The notes beneath the pieces were generated by a model. The model had not been told where the DNA came from, ran no database searches, and was given only the letters and a program-made list of their open reading frames with translations. Source: Nitrospira sp. (GTDB taxonomy: Bacteria > Nitrospirota > Nitrospiria > Nitrospirales > Nitrospiraceae). Taken from it: 64,000 nucleotides of DNA. Location: the NCBI GenBank assembly GCA_018242765.1, contig JAFEBH010000017.1:1-64000 (forward strand). The letters run 5' to 3'. The position numbers and the translations under genes are program-made. Of this stretch, positions 37,225 through 45,746 are shown in pieces (within the stretch, counting starts at the first letter, position 1; each line of letters begins with the position of its first letter).

Positions 37225-37953
37225 CTAGGGGAGGACGATGGCCTGTTCAGGATAGCCCAGTTCTTTGAGAGAAACTTCCAAGGCATCAACCATCGGTGGG
37301 GGACCGCAGAGGAAGATGCAGGTGTCGGAGGCAGGAGGAGGTAGGTGCCGGCGGAGTATGTCAGAGGTGATGCGGCCTATGCTGCCGGACCATCCAGGAG
37401 GTGGTTGTTCCAAGACATGATGGCTGTGAAAGTTCGGATAGTTTTGGAGGGCGCGCTCCCATTCTTGTCGGAAGATGATATCTGACTCTGTCTTGTTGGC
37501 AAAGATGAGGAAGAGCTCAGCGTCGAGCCTCTTGGTCAATATCCACCGGATGATGGAGATCATCGGTGTGATTCCGGTGCCGCCAGCCACGAAGCCCACC
37601 CGCTTTGCCATTCCATCAACCCAGTGACCACCGGTGTTCGGCCCGCTCATCAAGACCGTATCGCCGATCTTCTGCTCGTGGAGATACTTGGAGACGGAGC
37701 CGGTGTCGTATCGCTTGACCGTCAGATCGAAGTAGCCAGTCGTGCCAGGTAGCGACGACGGTGTGTAGGGCCGTTTCACGGCTTTGCCGTTGATCGTGGC
37801 GTGGACATACAGGAAGTCACCGGGCAGCATGTCCAAGGTGGCGTCGGAGGGAAGTTCGAATCGAAACGTCTTCGTGTCGTGGGTATCCCGCTCGATCTGG
37901 ATCAGCTTGTACGGAGCGGCTGTTTTGGTCTTGATGCGGCTGATGACTCCCAT
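37225..37953 (-). CDS. ferredoxin reductase-like FAD/NAD(P) oxidoreductase
   Basis: About 242 residues in the ferredoxin-NADP reductase fold. The FAD-binding motif RPYTPSS is near residue 70, the NAD(P) loop GGTGITPMISIIRW near residue 125 and the C-terminal CGPPPMVDALE near residue 218. It resembles cytochrome b5 reductase and the reductase parts of oxygenases; no iron-sulfur domain is attached, so it needs a separate acceptor. The start at MGVISRI is a choice among several; none has a strong ribosome-binding site. It is divergent from the sigma-54 activator next to it. Confidence 0.82.
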   Translation of the reverse strand: MGVISRIKTKTAAPYKLIQIERDTHDTKTFRFELPSDATLDMLPGDFLYVHATINGKAVKRPYTPSSLPGTTGYFDLTVKRYDTGSVSKYLHEQKIGDTVLMSGPNTGGHWVDGMAKRVGFVAGGTGITPMISIIRWILTKRLDAELFLIFANKTESDIIFRQEWERALQNYPNFHSHHVLEQPPPGWSGSIGRITSDILRRHLPPPASDTCIFLCGPPPMVDALEVSLKELGYPEQAIVLP

Positions 37954-38062
37954 AGTTGAACGCATCATACGATGACGCATGAAGAGGCGCAACAAAACTC
38001 TTTCTGATGCTTCTGTTGCAACCTCTTGCATCTCTTCTCATCTCGCACCATACTTTCACCTC

Positions 38063-40006
38063 ATGACAATTCTCCCATCAGGTTGCTCCACACCCCTTCA
38101 AGATTTGGAAACCGATGTGGCGCTCCGCGCCATTCTTCAAGGGACAGCTACGGAAACCGGACAAGGGTTCTTTACCGCACTCGTCCAGAACCTGGCCTCA
38201 GTACTTGGTACGCACGGGGCGTGGGTGACGGAGTATCTTCCTGAAACGCGTCGCCTGCGGGCGCTCGCCTTCTGGATGGACGGTCAGTGGATTAAGGACT
38301 ATGAAATGAACATTGCCGGGACCCCCTGTGAGCGTGTGATCGATACAGCCAAACTGGTGCACTTCCCCGATCGTATCCTGGATATTTTTCCTCACAGGGA
38401 GGAACTGAGAGCCGCAGGAGCGGCCAGCTATATGGGCGTCCCGTTACAGGACACGGACGGACGAATTCTCGGTCATATGGCCGTGATCGACCGGCGGCCT
38501 ATTCCCGGGGAACCTCGCATCCTTGCGGTGTTTCAAATCTTTGCTGCGCGGGCTGCGGCGGAATTGCGGCGGTTACGGGCGGAAGCTGAGGTGCGCAAGC
38601 GGGAGGAAAAGGTGAGTCGGCTCCTCAGCAGCGCTATGGACGCGATCATTGAGCTGGATCACCAGTTCCACATCACACAGGTCAACCCTGCGACCGAAAA
38701 GACATTTCAATGCTGCGCGGAGAAGATGATCGGTCGAGACTTTCGATATTTCCTGCGCCCTGAGGATGCCGAGCGGTTGATCGTGCTGACAGAGGAGTTG
38801 GACCGTCGCTCCGAGGGGCAGCGATCAATGTGGATTCCCGGGGGGCTCACTGCTTGCTGTCCTGAAGGCCCATCATTTCCCGCGGAGGCGACACTGTCCC
38901 GGTTTGAATTGGATCGGCGCAAATTCACGACCCTCATTCTTCGCAATATCCATGACCGGGTGAAGGCGGAAGAGAAGATCCAATCGCTCACGGCTGAAAC
39001 TGAACTCCTGCGAGAAGAATTGCAGGCGCTTCATCATGACGGCGCCTTGCTCGGTGAAAGTCCGGCATTTCGACGGGTGCTTCAGGATATTGGACAAGTT
39101 GCCAAGACCGGTGCGACCGTGCTCATCACGGGAGAAACTGGAACCGGCAAAGAGCTCGTGGCTCACGCCGTCCATATGGCCAGTACACGTCGGAAACGGC
39201 CGTTGGTCATTGTCAATTGCGCCGCGATCCCAGCGGCACTCATCGAAAGCGAGCTGTTCGGCCACGAGGCAGGCGCTTTTACAGGAGCAACCAAGAAGCG
39301 CGAAGGTCGGTTTTCTCTGGCCGACAAGGGCACCATCTTTCTTGATGAAATTGGGGAATTACCGCTTGAGTTACAGGCGAAATTGCTGCGGGTGCTCCAA
39401 GAAGGCGAGTTCGATCCGGTTGGCAATTTAAGGACCCGGAAAGTTGACGTCCGGGTGCTTGCCGCGACCAATCGTGATCTTGCCGCCGCGGTCAAGCAAG
39501 GCACGTTCCGCGAGGACCTCTACTACCGGTTGAATGTATTTCCGATCCGGCTGCCGTCGCTGCGCGAGCGCGGCGACGATGTGGTACGTCTCGCTTCCGT
39601 CTTTGCTCAACGGTTCGCCGCAAAGATGGGACGGACGCTTTCTCCGCTGACTGCTGATGATGCTCGTCGGCTTCAGGCCTATCATTGGCCAGGGAACGTA
39701 CGAGAGCTACAAAACGTGATCGAGCGAGCCGTCATTACGGCAGAGGCCGGCACGCTCAATCTTGATCGAGCCTTACCGGAGCCGCCCTCAGTTCATCGGC
39801 CTCCGGCCGACGGATCCGCTTCTCTTCGTGACGCCATTCTTTCAGTCAAGGAATTCGAAGAACTGGAACGGACCAATATCTTGAGAGCTCTTGAGACCGC
39901 CAAATGGAAAGTGTCCGGTGAAAATGGCGCTGCCGCATTGCTAGGCCTCAATGCGTCCACACTCTCATCGCGTATGAAAGCGTTGAAGATTCAGAAATCC
40001 CGCTGA
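38063..40006 (+). CDS. GAF-PAS sigma-54-dependent transcriptional activator
   Basis: About 647 residues. A GAF sensor (about 25-175), a PAS domain (about 190-320) and a short coiled coil (SLTAETELLREELQAL) precede the AAA+ domain. That domain has Walker A GETGTGKELV, the sigma-54 contact loop GAFTGA, Walker [11 protein letters not shown] and the arginine-finger region. The C-terminus is a Fis-type helix-turn-helix (AALLGLNASTLSSRMKALK). It should respond to a small ligand and activate RNA polymerase-sigma-54. The obvious target is the promoter at 40181-40196 immediately downstream, which has matching dyads. ATG 38063 is preferred to a longer N-terminus lacking domain character. Confidence 0.92.
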   Translation: MTILPSGCSTPLQDLETDVALRAILQGTATETGQGFFTALVQNLASVLGTHGAWVTEYLPETRRLRALAFWMDGQWIKDYEMNIAGTPCERVIDTAKLVHFPDRILDIFPHREELRAAGAASYMGVPLQDTDGRILGHMAVIDRRPIPGEPRILAVFQIFAARAAAELRRLRAEAEVRKREEKVSRLLSSAMDAIIELDHQFHITQVNPATEKTFQCCAEKMIGRDFRYFLRPEDAERLIVLTEELDRRSEGQRSMWIPGGLTACCPEGPSFPAEATLSRFELDRRKFTTLILRNIHDRVKAEEKIQSLTAETELLREELQALHHDGALLGESPAFRRVLQDIGQVAKTGATVLITGETGTGKELVAHAVHMASTRRKRPLVIVNCAAIPAALIESELFGHEAGAFTGATKKREGRFSLADKGTIFLDEIGELPLELQAKLLRVLQEGEFDPVGNLRTRKVDVRVLAATNRDLAAAVKQGTFREDLYYRLNVFPIRLPSLRERGDDVVRLASVFAQRFAAKMGRTLSPLTADDARRLQAYHWPGNVRELQNVIERAVITAEAGTLNLDRALPEPPSVHRPPADGSASLRDAILSVKEFEELERTNILRALETAKWKVSGENGAAALLGLNASTLSSRMKALKIQKSR

Positions 40007-40066
40007 ACCCACATTCCAAGTCATCACTCCTCTTCAGTCCACTGTCATCGTGAGACCTTACGAAAC

Positions 40067-40114
40067 TTCGCGAATCCTCTCGTGAGATTTCGCGAGTTTC
40101 TCAGATCTCGCAAG
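40067..40114. promoter_or_regulatory. upstream activator sites (TCGCGA dyads)
   Basis: Four related sites lie close together: the perfect palindrome TTCGCGAA (40067-40074), CTCGTGAG (40079-40086), TTCGCGAG (40089-40096) and CTCGCAAG (40107-40114). They sit about 95-140 bases upstream of the predicted transcription start of the sigma-54 promoter, the usual place for an enhancer. The likely binder is the activator encoded just upstream. Confidence 0.6.
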
Positions 40115-40180
40115 TAGCTCGTTTTCTCTTTTTGGTTCCAACCTGCTGATACTTCGTCAATTCGGTCGTGTCACCATCCT

Positions 40181-40196
40181 GGCATCAATGCTGCTC
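40181..40196 (+). promoter_or_regulatory. sigma-54 promoter
   Basis: TGGCATCAATGCTGCT has the invariant GG and GC exactly ten bases apart and matches most other positions of the TGGCACG-N4-TTGCW consensus. The predicted start is near 40207, giving a leader of about 38 bases to the gene at 40245. The adjacent activator gene and the dyads at 40067-40114 strengthen the call. Confidence 0.75.
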
Positions 40197-40244
40197 CTTC
40201 ATTGATAACGGCCCTAGAGTATGGCGGTAGATTAGGAGGACACG

Positions 40245-40652
40245 ATGACGCAAGACCGAATGACTCAGCTTCGCAATTTCGCTACTCGATACACAGCCGC
40301 TTGGTGCAGCCAGGACGCGGCCAGTGTCTCCAAATTTTTTGCTCCGAGTGGTTCACTGACGATTAATGGAGGTACCCCATCGGTGGGGCGAAGCACGATT
40401 ACTCAAGCCGCGCAGGGGTTCATGACCGCCTTCCCCGATCTTAAGGTTTATATGGATGATCTGGTCGAGAGACAGGGAAAGATATTCTATCACTGGACCC
40501 TCGAAGGCACTCACAGTGAAACAGGTAGGCGCGTGCGCATCAGTGGATTCGAAGCGTGGCGTATCGGTGAAGACGGTTTAATCGCCGACTCACTCGGGAA
40601 CTTCGACGCTGCTGATCTTGAACGCCAGGTCGAGCGGGCAGTAAGAAGTTAG
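40245..40652 (+). CDS. SnoaL-like / ester cyclase-like protein
   Basis: A 135-residue cone-shaped NTF2-fold protein (RNFATRYTAAWCSQDAASVS, AQGFMTAFPDLKVYMDDLVE, FEAWRIGEDGLIADSLGNFD). This is the SnoaL-like polyketide cyclase/ester cyclase group, a broad family with enzymatic and binding members. It is the first gene of the sigma-54-driven operon. GGAGG before the ATG supports the start. A degraded copy of its C-terminal coding sequence lies at the far end of the operon (43405-43491). Confidence 0.82.
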   Translation: MTQDRMTQLRNFATRYTAAWCSQDAASVSKFFAPSGSLTINGGTPSVGRSTITQAAQGFMTAFPDLKVYMDDLVERQGKIFYHWTLEGTHSETGRRVRISGFEAWRIGEDGLIADSLGNFDAADLERQVERAVRS

Positions 40653-40679
40653 GGCTATCACGCATTGGAGACTCACATC

Positions 40680-41453
40680 ATGAAGCTCACACAGATCCGT
40701 AATGCAACACTCAACGTCGAATATGCCGGCAAAAAGTTTCTGATCGACCCTATGTTGTCAGGCAAGGGCGGCTATCCTGGATTTCCAGGTACGGTCAACA
40801 GTCATATCCCCAATCCCACGGTAGACCTCCCCCTGCCGATGAGCGAGATCCTCGCTGTCGATGCCGTGGTCGTCACTCATACCCATCAGGATCACTGGGA
40901 TGACACCGCCAAAACGGTCATTCCCAAAGACATGCCGATCTTCACCCAAAATGCTAGAGATCAATGGGATATCCAGATGTCATGGTTCCGCAACACGCGG
41001 GCGCTTGAGGAACGGAACGAATTTGACGGTATTACTCTGATCAAGACCTGCGGCCAGCATGGCCGAGGTGAGATTCTTGAAGGCCTCATGGGAGATATCT
41101 TGGGCGATGTTTGCGGTCTTGTCTTCAAACATCCAAGTGAAAAGACGCTCTACATCACTGGCGATACGGTTTGGTATAAAGGTGTCCAAGAAAATCTTGA
41201 TCACTACAAACCCGATGTCATTGTGCTCAATGGTGGTGATGCCAGAGTTCTTCCTCACGAACCGATCATTATGGGGAAAGAGGATGTATATGAAGTATTT
41301 AAGGCCGCTCCTTCAGCAACCCTTATCGTGAGTCATATGGAAGCGGTCAACCACGCCACGCTATCACGGAAAGATCTGAGAACCTTTCTTCTTGAACGAG
41401 GAATGACTTCGCGTGTGCTGGTTCCTGAGGACGGCGAAACGTACAGCTTTTGA
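40680..41453 (+). CDS. MBL-fold metal-dependent hydrolase
   Basis: A 257-residue metallo-beta-lactamase-fold protein of the UlaG/YcjY-like group. The zinc motif THTHQDHWDD is clear (about residue 66), with a further Asp in ITGDTVWY and His in IVSHMEAVNH. It probably hydrolyses a lactone or phosphoester; the substrate is unknown. It is the second gene of the operon, 27 bases after the SnoaL-like gene, and is followed within 10 bases by a methyltransferase gene. Confidence 0.85.
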   Translation: MKLTQIRNATLNVEYAGKKFLIDPMLSGKGGYPGFPGTVNSHIPNPTVDLPLPMSEILAVDAVVVTHTHQDHWDDTAKTVIPKDMPIFTQNARDQWDIQMSWFRNTRALEERNEFDGITLIKTCGQHGRGEILEGLMGDILGDVCGLVFKHPSEKTLYITGDTVWYKGVQENLDHYKPDVIVLNGGDARVLPHEPIIMGKEDVYEVFKAAPSATLIVSHMEAVNHATLSRKDLRTFLLERGMTSRVLVPEDGETYSF

Positions 41454-41461
41454 AGGACTCA

Positions 41462-42274
41462 ATGAATACTCCGCTTGAACATGACTATGCCTCTGGCTGC
41501 GACTTGTATGAACGATTCCTCGGATCGGTCCTGTTTGAACCCTACGCTATTGATCTCGCAGGCCGAGTCGCTGACCTCGCAGAAGACTCCGTCCTGGAAA
41601 TGGCCTGTGGAACCGGCATTCTCACCCAACAGTTGAGAACTCGCTTGAAGTCGTCCGTGACCCTTACGGCGACTGATATCAATCCCGGCATGTTGGACTA
41701 TGCGCAGAGGAAGCTGAAACACTTGAATGGAATAAACTGGCAACAGGCAGACATTGCGGCCCTGCCGTTTCCCGATGCATCGTTTCATGTTGCGGTGTGT
41801 CAGTTCGGACTGATGTTCGTGCCGGACCGGAATCGCGCGTTTGAGGAAATGCACCGCGTCCTGATGGAAGGGGGTCTGCTTGCCGTGAGTGTGTGGGATC
41901 GCATGGAGGCTAATCCCTGGGGTGTAGCCGTCCAGGAAACCATTGAGGCGTTGTTTCCGAACAATCCACCGCAGTTTTTTAAAATGCCGTTTAGTTTCCC
42001 AGATGCCGACGTCTTAGTGACTTTGCTGAATGCCAATGGTTTCGATCAGATCACAATTCAACCCGTTCCCATGGAATGTCGGAGCAACTCTGCCAGGTCA
42101 CTCGCAACTGGTATGATTGAAGGTGCACCAATTCTTGCCGAGATTCAGGAGCGCGGCGGTTCCTCTGGCCCCATTGTCGATGCTGTGGCGACAGCTTTGG
42201 CACGGTTTGGTGGAGACAGTCCGTTTCACACAACGATGCAAGCGATTGTGGCCACGGCACGAGCGAGTGGGTGA
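41462..42274 (+). CDS. class I SAM-dependent methyltransferase
   Basis: A 270-residue methyltransferase with motif I VLEMACGTGILTQQL, motif II TATDINPGMLDYA and FPDASFHVAVCQFGLMFVPD around the usual motif III/IV positions. It belongs to the UbiE/MenG-like Methyltransf_11 group acting on small molecules. AAGGA just before ATG 41462, overlapping the previous gene's end, suggests translational coupling. It is the third gene of the sigma-54-driven operon. Confidence 0.86.
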   Translation: MNTPLEHDYASGCDLYERFLGSVLFEPYAIDLAGRVADLAEDSVLEMACGTGILTQQLRTRLKSSVTLTATDINPGMLDYAQRKLKHLNGINWQQADIAALPFPDASFHVAVCQFGLMFVPDRNRAFEEMHRVLMEGGLLAVSVWDRMEANPWGVAVQETIEALFPNNPPQFFKMPFSFPDADVLVTLLNANGFDQITIQPVPMECRSNSARSLATGMIEGAPILAEIQERGGSSGPIVDAVATALARFGGDSPFHTTMQAIVATARASG

Positions 42275-42329
42275 CCGCACACAATGCCCATGGGGATTGA
42301 TATACTGACTCTTCGAACAGGGAGGTTGT

Positions 42330-43397
42330 ATGGACACCAAATTCATGAGCCCAACTCACGCTTTCGTCGTATTCACGCTTCTTCTCGCGCCGGTCGGAAC
42401 GTCTGCGATGTCAGGCATGGACATGCCGCACAGCGGACATGGCACATCGACTGCAGCACTCACAAAAAACATGGGCGAGCCGCTCAACTCATCGGAAGCC
42501 GAGATTGAGATGACCTATAGCGCCGACGGGAAGACCGCCATCTTCGTCTCCGGACGCAAAGGGAGCATCCCCTCACCCGGGTTTCCCTACAACTTCGATA
42601 TCTGGATGGCGCACAATGTGAACGGCGAGTGGCAAGCCCCGATTCATTTGGGGTCGAGTATTGACCCCACCGTGGGACCGAACATCAATACGTCCGCCTG
42701 GGAGCTGGAGCCGAGCCTCTCCGATGACGGCAATGTGATTTATTTCACACGATATCAACCTGGCAATCTTTCCACCGGCGACCTCTATGTGACCCAGAAA
42801 ATCAACGGCGTCTGGCAACCGGCCAGAAACTGGAATGATGTCCCGGAACTTCCTCACCTTAATACGCCGACCGGCGAAGAACATTGTCCAATCATTGCGT
42901 CCGACAGCCTTATTTACTTCAACTACCAGCAGCCTGGAGTGACACAAGACAGCGACGTCTGGAAAGTCGAGAAGAAAGATGGTGTGTGGCAGAAGCCTGA
43001 GAGTCTGGGACCACGCCTCAATTCGCCCTACCGGGATCATATGCATTGGACCGGTCTCTCCAAGGATGGGAAGAGCATCATTATTACCAGCACGCGTCCG
43101 GACATGGGCTCGCGAGGCGGACATGATATGTGGATTTCCTACCAGAGTCCAAAGGGCGAGTGGCAAGAGCCGCTGAATCTCGGCGATACCATCAACACGG
43201 CCGGCGAAGATATGTGTTGGACCTTTACCCCGGATGGTAAGACGTTCACGGGTAGTTGGGGCCCTCGTGATTCGTATAATCACGACATGATGTGGGTTCG
43301 CAAAGACGATGTCCCGTTGCTGAAGAGTTTTGATCCGATCGGGCCACCGCCGAATTTGCTCGCCACCGGCAAAAAGAAATTCAGCGGTGCAAAATAA
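42330..43397 (+). CDS. secreted PD40/TolB-like beta-propeller protein
   Basis: A 355-residue exported protein (signal peptide FVVFTLLLAPVGTSAM) followed by a Met/His-rich stretch (MSGMDMPHSGHG) that could bind copper. A propeller of repeated PD40 motifs follows: MTYSADGKTAIFVSGR, EPSLSDDGNVIYFTRY, and TFTPDGKTFTGSWG. Propellers of this type scaffold proteins or ligands, or carry esterase-like sites. It closes the sigma-54-driven operon. GGGAGG upstream supports the start. Confidence 0.82.
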   Translation: MDTKFMSPTHAFVVFTLLLAPVGTSAMSGMDMPHSGHGTSTAALTKNMGEPLNSSEAEIEMTYSADGKTAIFVSGRKGSIPSPGFPYNFDIWMAHNVNGEWQAPIHLGSSIDPTVGPNINTSAWELEPSLSDDGNVIYFTRYQPGNLSTGDLYVTQKINGVWQPARNWNDVPELPHLNTPTGEEHCPIIASDSLIYFNYQQPGVTQDSDVWKVEKKDGVWQKPESLGPRLNSPYRDHMHWTGLSKDGKSIIITSTRPDMGSRGGHDMWISYQSPKGEWQEPLNLGDTINTAGEDMCWTFTPDGKTFTGSWGPRDSYNHDMMWVRKDDVPLLKSFDPIGPPPNLLATGKKKFSGAK

Positions 43398-43404
43398 TCG
43401 TGGT

Positions 43405-43491
43405 GACGACGGTTTGATCGCTGAATCATTCGGCAGCTTCGATGCCGCTGACTTCAAACGTCAAATCGAGCATGGGAAAAGTCGTACGTGA
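43405..43491 (+). pseudogene. remnant of a SnoaL-like gene (C-terminal end)
   Basis: Just after the propeller gene a short frame reads DDGLIAESFGSFDAADFKRQ, then IEHG and a stop. The intact gene at 40245 ends EDGLIADSLGNFDAADLERQ, then VERAVRS. The match is too long and ordered to be chance, so this is the tail of a second copy whose front is gone. It suggests the operon once had, or recombined with, a tandem SnoaL paralogue. Confidence 0.8.
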
Positions 43492-43565
43492 CTTACTGAC
43501 TCTGGCAAGCTCCTTCCGTCACTGCGGTGAATCATGCGATCGACAGTTCAGGCAGCCCAATTGCC

Positions 43566-44492
43566 TCAGTTCTGTTGTTTGCGGGGTTTTGTCTGTTCGG
43601 TTGCATGAATTTGGAGGTTTGGAGAAGAACGAGCTGGCAGCGGGAGGTTCGCGAGAACAGGTTGGGCGGCTGTAATTTTCTGATCAACGGCACGAGTCAG
43701 CCATCGCCGTGCCTGGCTGATATCTTTTTCTACTCCGCGTCCATAGGCATACATGACGCCAAGGACATACATGGCTTGTCCATTTCCAGTCTCGGCGAGA
43801 CGATGTAATCCGGGGAAGGCTTTTTTGTACCAACTCACGGATTCAGGGGCTTGGCGTCCTTCTTGCTGTGCGACACGACGTCCGAGGCGATACTGAGCGA
43901 AGGGGTCACCTTGCTCGGCGAGATGAGTATCACTCTCTAGATTCACGATAGGTTTTTCTGTTACCCGGCTTACGGCTGGTTTCTCATGATTGGGGGGGGC
44001 AGCCTGTGGCTCTGTATGAACTTGGGTTGATTCAGCGTGAGCTGGTGGCGGTTGTTTGACCATAAATGGGGTTTGCGGGTGTTCCGGGTCTAGCTGAGGC
44101 ACGCTTGGTAAAGGTGATGCCTTGACGGGAACTGTTACCTGTGAGACCTGCGTCAGGTTGACCTCGCTGGGACGAAGGTCTGTTTGCGTTGCAGCTGGTG
44201 TTGGAGCACAGTCCTCGGGAGTCGCTTCCCTGCTCGGTTGACTGGACTCAGACCGGCAATCTGTCAGGGTATCAGATGCAGGAGGTTTTGCCGCGAATGT
44301 TGATAGGAGCCAGAGTCCGGCAGCAATCAGGAGTCCTCCTCGTATGAGCCGGCGTCGCAGGATCGTCCGATCACTGGGCGGGACCAGGACTAGCCCGGGG
44401 TAGCCTTTTTTGACTGCGGTTGGACCAGACGGGGTGTTTTTCCTGCCGTCGTCTTGCTGATCAGAAAGCTGAAACATGCTTTCGATCTCCAT
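43566..44492 (-). CDS. membrane-anchored Sel1-repeat protein
   Basis: A 308-residue protein: a short cytosolic N-terminus, a transmembrane helix (GGLLIAAGLWLLSTFAA, about 52-68), a long proline-rich low-complexity linker (about 70-195) and Sel1-like helical repeats at the end (AEQGDPFAQYRLGRRVAQQE and GNGQAMYVLGVMYAYGRGVE, with KDISQARRWLTRA). Sel1 repeats mediate protein contacts, often near the envelope. It stands alone. Confidence 0.75.
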   Translation of the reverse strand: MEIESMFQLSDQQDDGRKNTPSGPTAVKKGYPGLVLVPPSDRTILRRRLIRGGLLIAAGLWLLSTFAAKPPASDTLTDCRSESSQPSREATPEDCAPTPAATQTDLRPSEVNLTQVSQVTVPVKASPLPSVPQLDPEHPQTPFMVKQPPPAHAESTQVHTEPQAAPPNHEKPAVSRVTEKPIVNLESDTHLAEQGDPFAQYRLGRRVAQQEGRQAPESVSWYKKAFPGLHRLAETGNGQAMYVLGVMYAYGRGVEKDISQARRWLTRAVDQKITAAQPVLANLPLPARSSPNLQIHATEQTKPRKQQN

Positions 44493-44676
44493 GCCTCTGT
44501 TCGTTGTAATGAGATCCCACTTTTCGGGATCGTGTGTTCAGCGTCAGCGCCCCATAGATGGGCGCTTTGAATCCTTGTATAAAATAATAAAATAGCCTCT
44601 TGTCCAGGCCAAGTGCAAGCTCTTATAGTAGGACTATGCCCTGTCGAATCCTCTTTATGTAAGAAGCCATGTGACG

Positions 44677-45093
44677 ATGTCGGCCATTGAGAGCAGTCTC
44701 ACAATTCTCAGTATGAGCGGCCCGTTTCGTGAGCCGAGAGAGCAGGTCTTTTCCTACGATTACTCCGTTCAACGGTCGACCTGGCCGACGCCGCATGGGG
44801 TGCGGGTCAAGATTTCTCTGCCGTATGAACTGGAGGTGTTCAAGGGTGGTCTCCTTGAGGGAGTGACCGGCTCACCCGGCCAGCAGTTGATGATCAGTAA
44901 TATACTATCGAAGAAAATTGCCGACTGGAAGGTTCAGATTGCAGAAGCCGAAGGGTTCTTTCTTGAACGGCGCGATGTGATGCTCCCCCCGTTCGTAGGG
45001 CCGCTGGCCTATCTGTTTCCCAAGCTTGAAGAACGGTTTCACGTTGAACAAGCTACCATCCGAGAAGACGTCAAGCGACGCGTCGGTGTCTAG
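44677..45093 (+). CDS. hypothetical protein
   Basis: About 138 residues, soluble, no signal peptide. It includes VKISLPYELEVFKGGLLEGV and a C-terminal amphipathic region ending REDVKRRVGV. I recognise no family. The composition looks like a genuine globular protein and the frame is isolated with gaps on both sides. ATG 44677 is taken; a GTG six bases earlier is possible. Confidence 0.55.
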   Translation: MSAIESSLTILSMSGPFREPREQVFSYDYSVQRSTWPTPHGVRVKISLPYELEVFKGGLLEGVTGSPGQQLMISNILSKKIADWKVQIAEAEGFFLERRDVMLPPFVGPLAYLFPKLEERFHVEQATIREDVKRRVGV

Positions 45094-45128
45094 CTGTTCC
45101 TCCCCCTCGTGTGCCTCCCGCCAAGTCA

Positions 45129-45746
45129 TCAAAAAATTCTGCGGTATTGTTTGGAGTGAACGCCGGATTCGTCCGCAAATCCCAGCGACCCGTTGTCTGG
45201 GTTGCCGGTATCGTTCAGATCGATCCGGTAGTGGCCGCGGACTTGTTCCATCGCCACCTCGAATGGAACAGCGTTTGGGTAGAGTGTCCCGGGTGCATGG
45301 GCCCCTCGCTCAAGGGTACGGATCGTCTCTGCCTCCGCAAATTGTTTGTCCGAAAAGATCAGAATGTCAGCAATGGCATGGTCTCCCAGTTTGTGGCCCG
45401 GTGTCGTGGCCGGGAGCTGCGTGCCGAGGGAGCCATCCAGGCGCGCTTCTTTCAAGCGTTTCAAAAGAGCGATGATCTGGCTGTCCGTGGCCTGTTGGGG
45501 AACGACCAAGCTTATCGTGTTCATATCGAGGATGGTCGTCTGGACTTTGAACATGACGGGCGCAGCTTCAGGATCTTCGATGACTGAGACATTCGGGCCT
45601 TCAGTTCCTGCCGCCTGTTTGTTTCGTGAACTTGGGACAATCAAGGCCACGAACAACCAGAGACCGATGAGGACGCCAAATACGACGACTAGCGGATGGG
45701 CACCGGCGCGTTTACCCTCCTCGTATGGCCCCTGGTCCTTATTCAT
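45129..45746 (-). CDS. hypothetical membrane-anchored protein
   Basis: About 205 residues with one N-terminal transmembrane helix (PLVVVFGVLIGLWLFVALIV) and a soluble domain outside (ISLVVPQQATDSQIIALLKR, ADILIFSDKQFAEAETIRTL, RGHYRIDLNDTG). No family recognised. Its ATG overlaps the mazG stop in an ATGA arrangement, so the two are translationally coupled. Confidence 0.65.
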   Translation of the reverse strand: MNKDQGPYEEGKRAGAHPLVVVFGVLIGLWLFVALIVPSSRNKQAAGTEGPNVSVIEDPEAAPVMFKVQTTILDMNTISLVVPQQATDSQIIALLKRLKEARLDGSLGTQLPATTPGHKLGDHAIADILIFSDKQFAEAETIRTLERGAHAPGTLYPNAVPFEVAMEQVRGHYRIDLNDTGNPDNGSLGFADESGVHSKQYRRIF

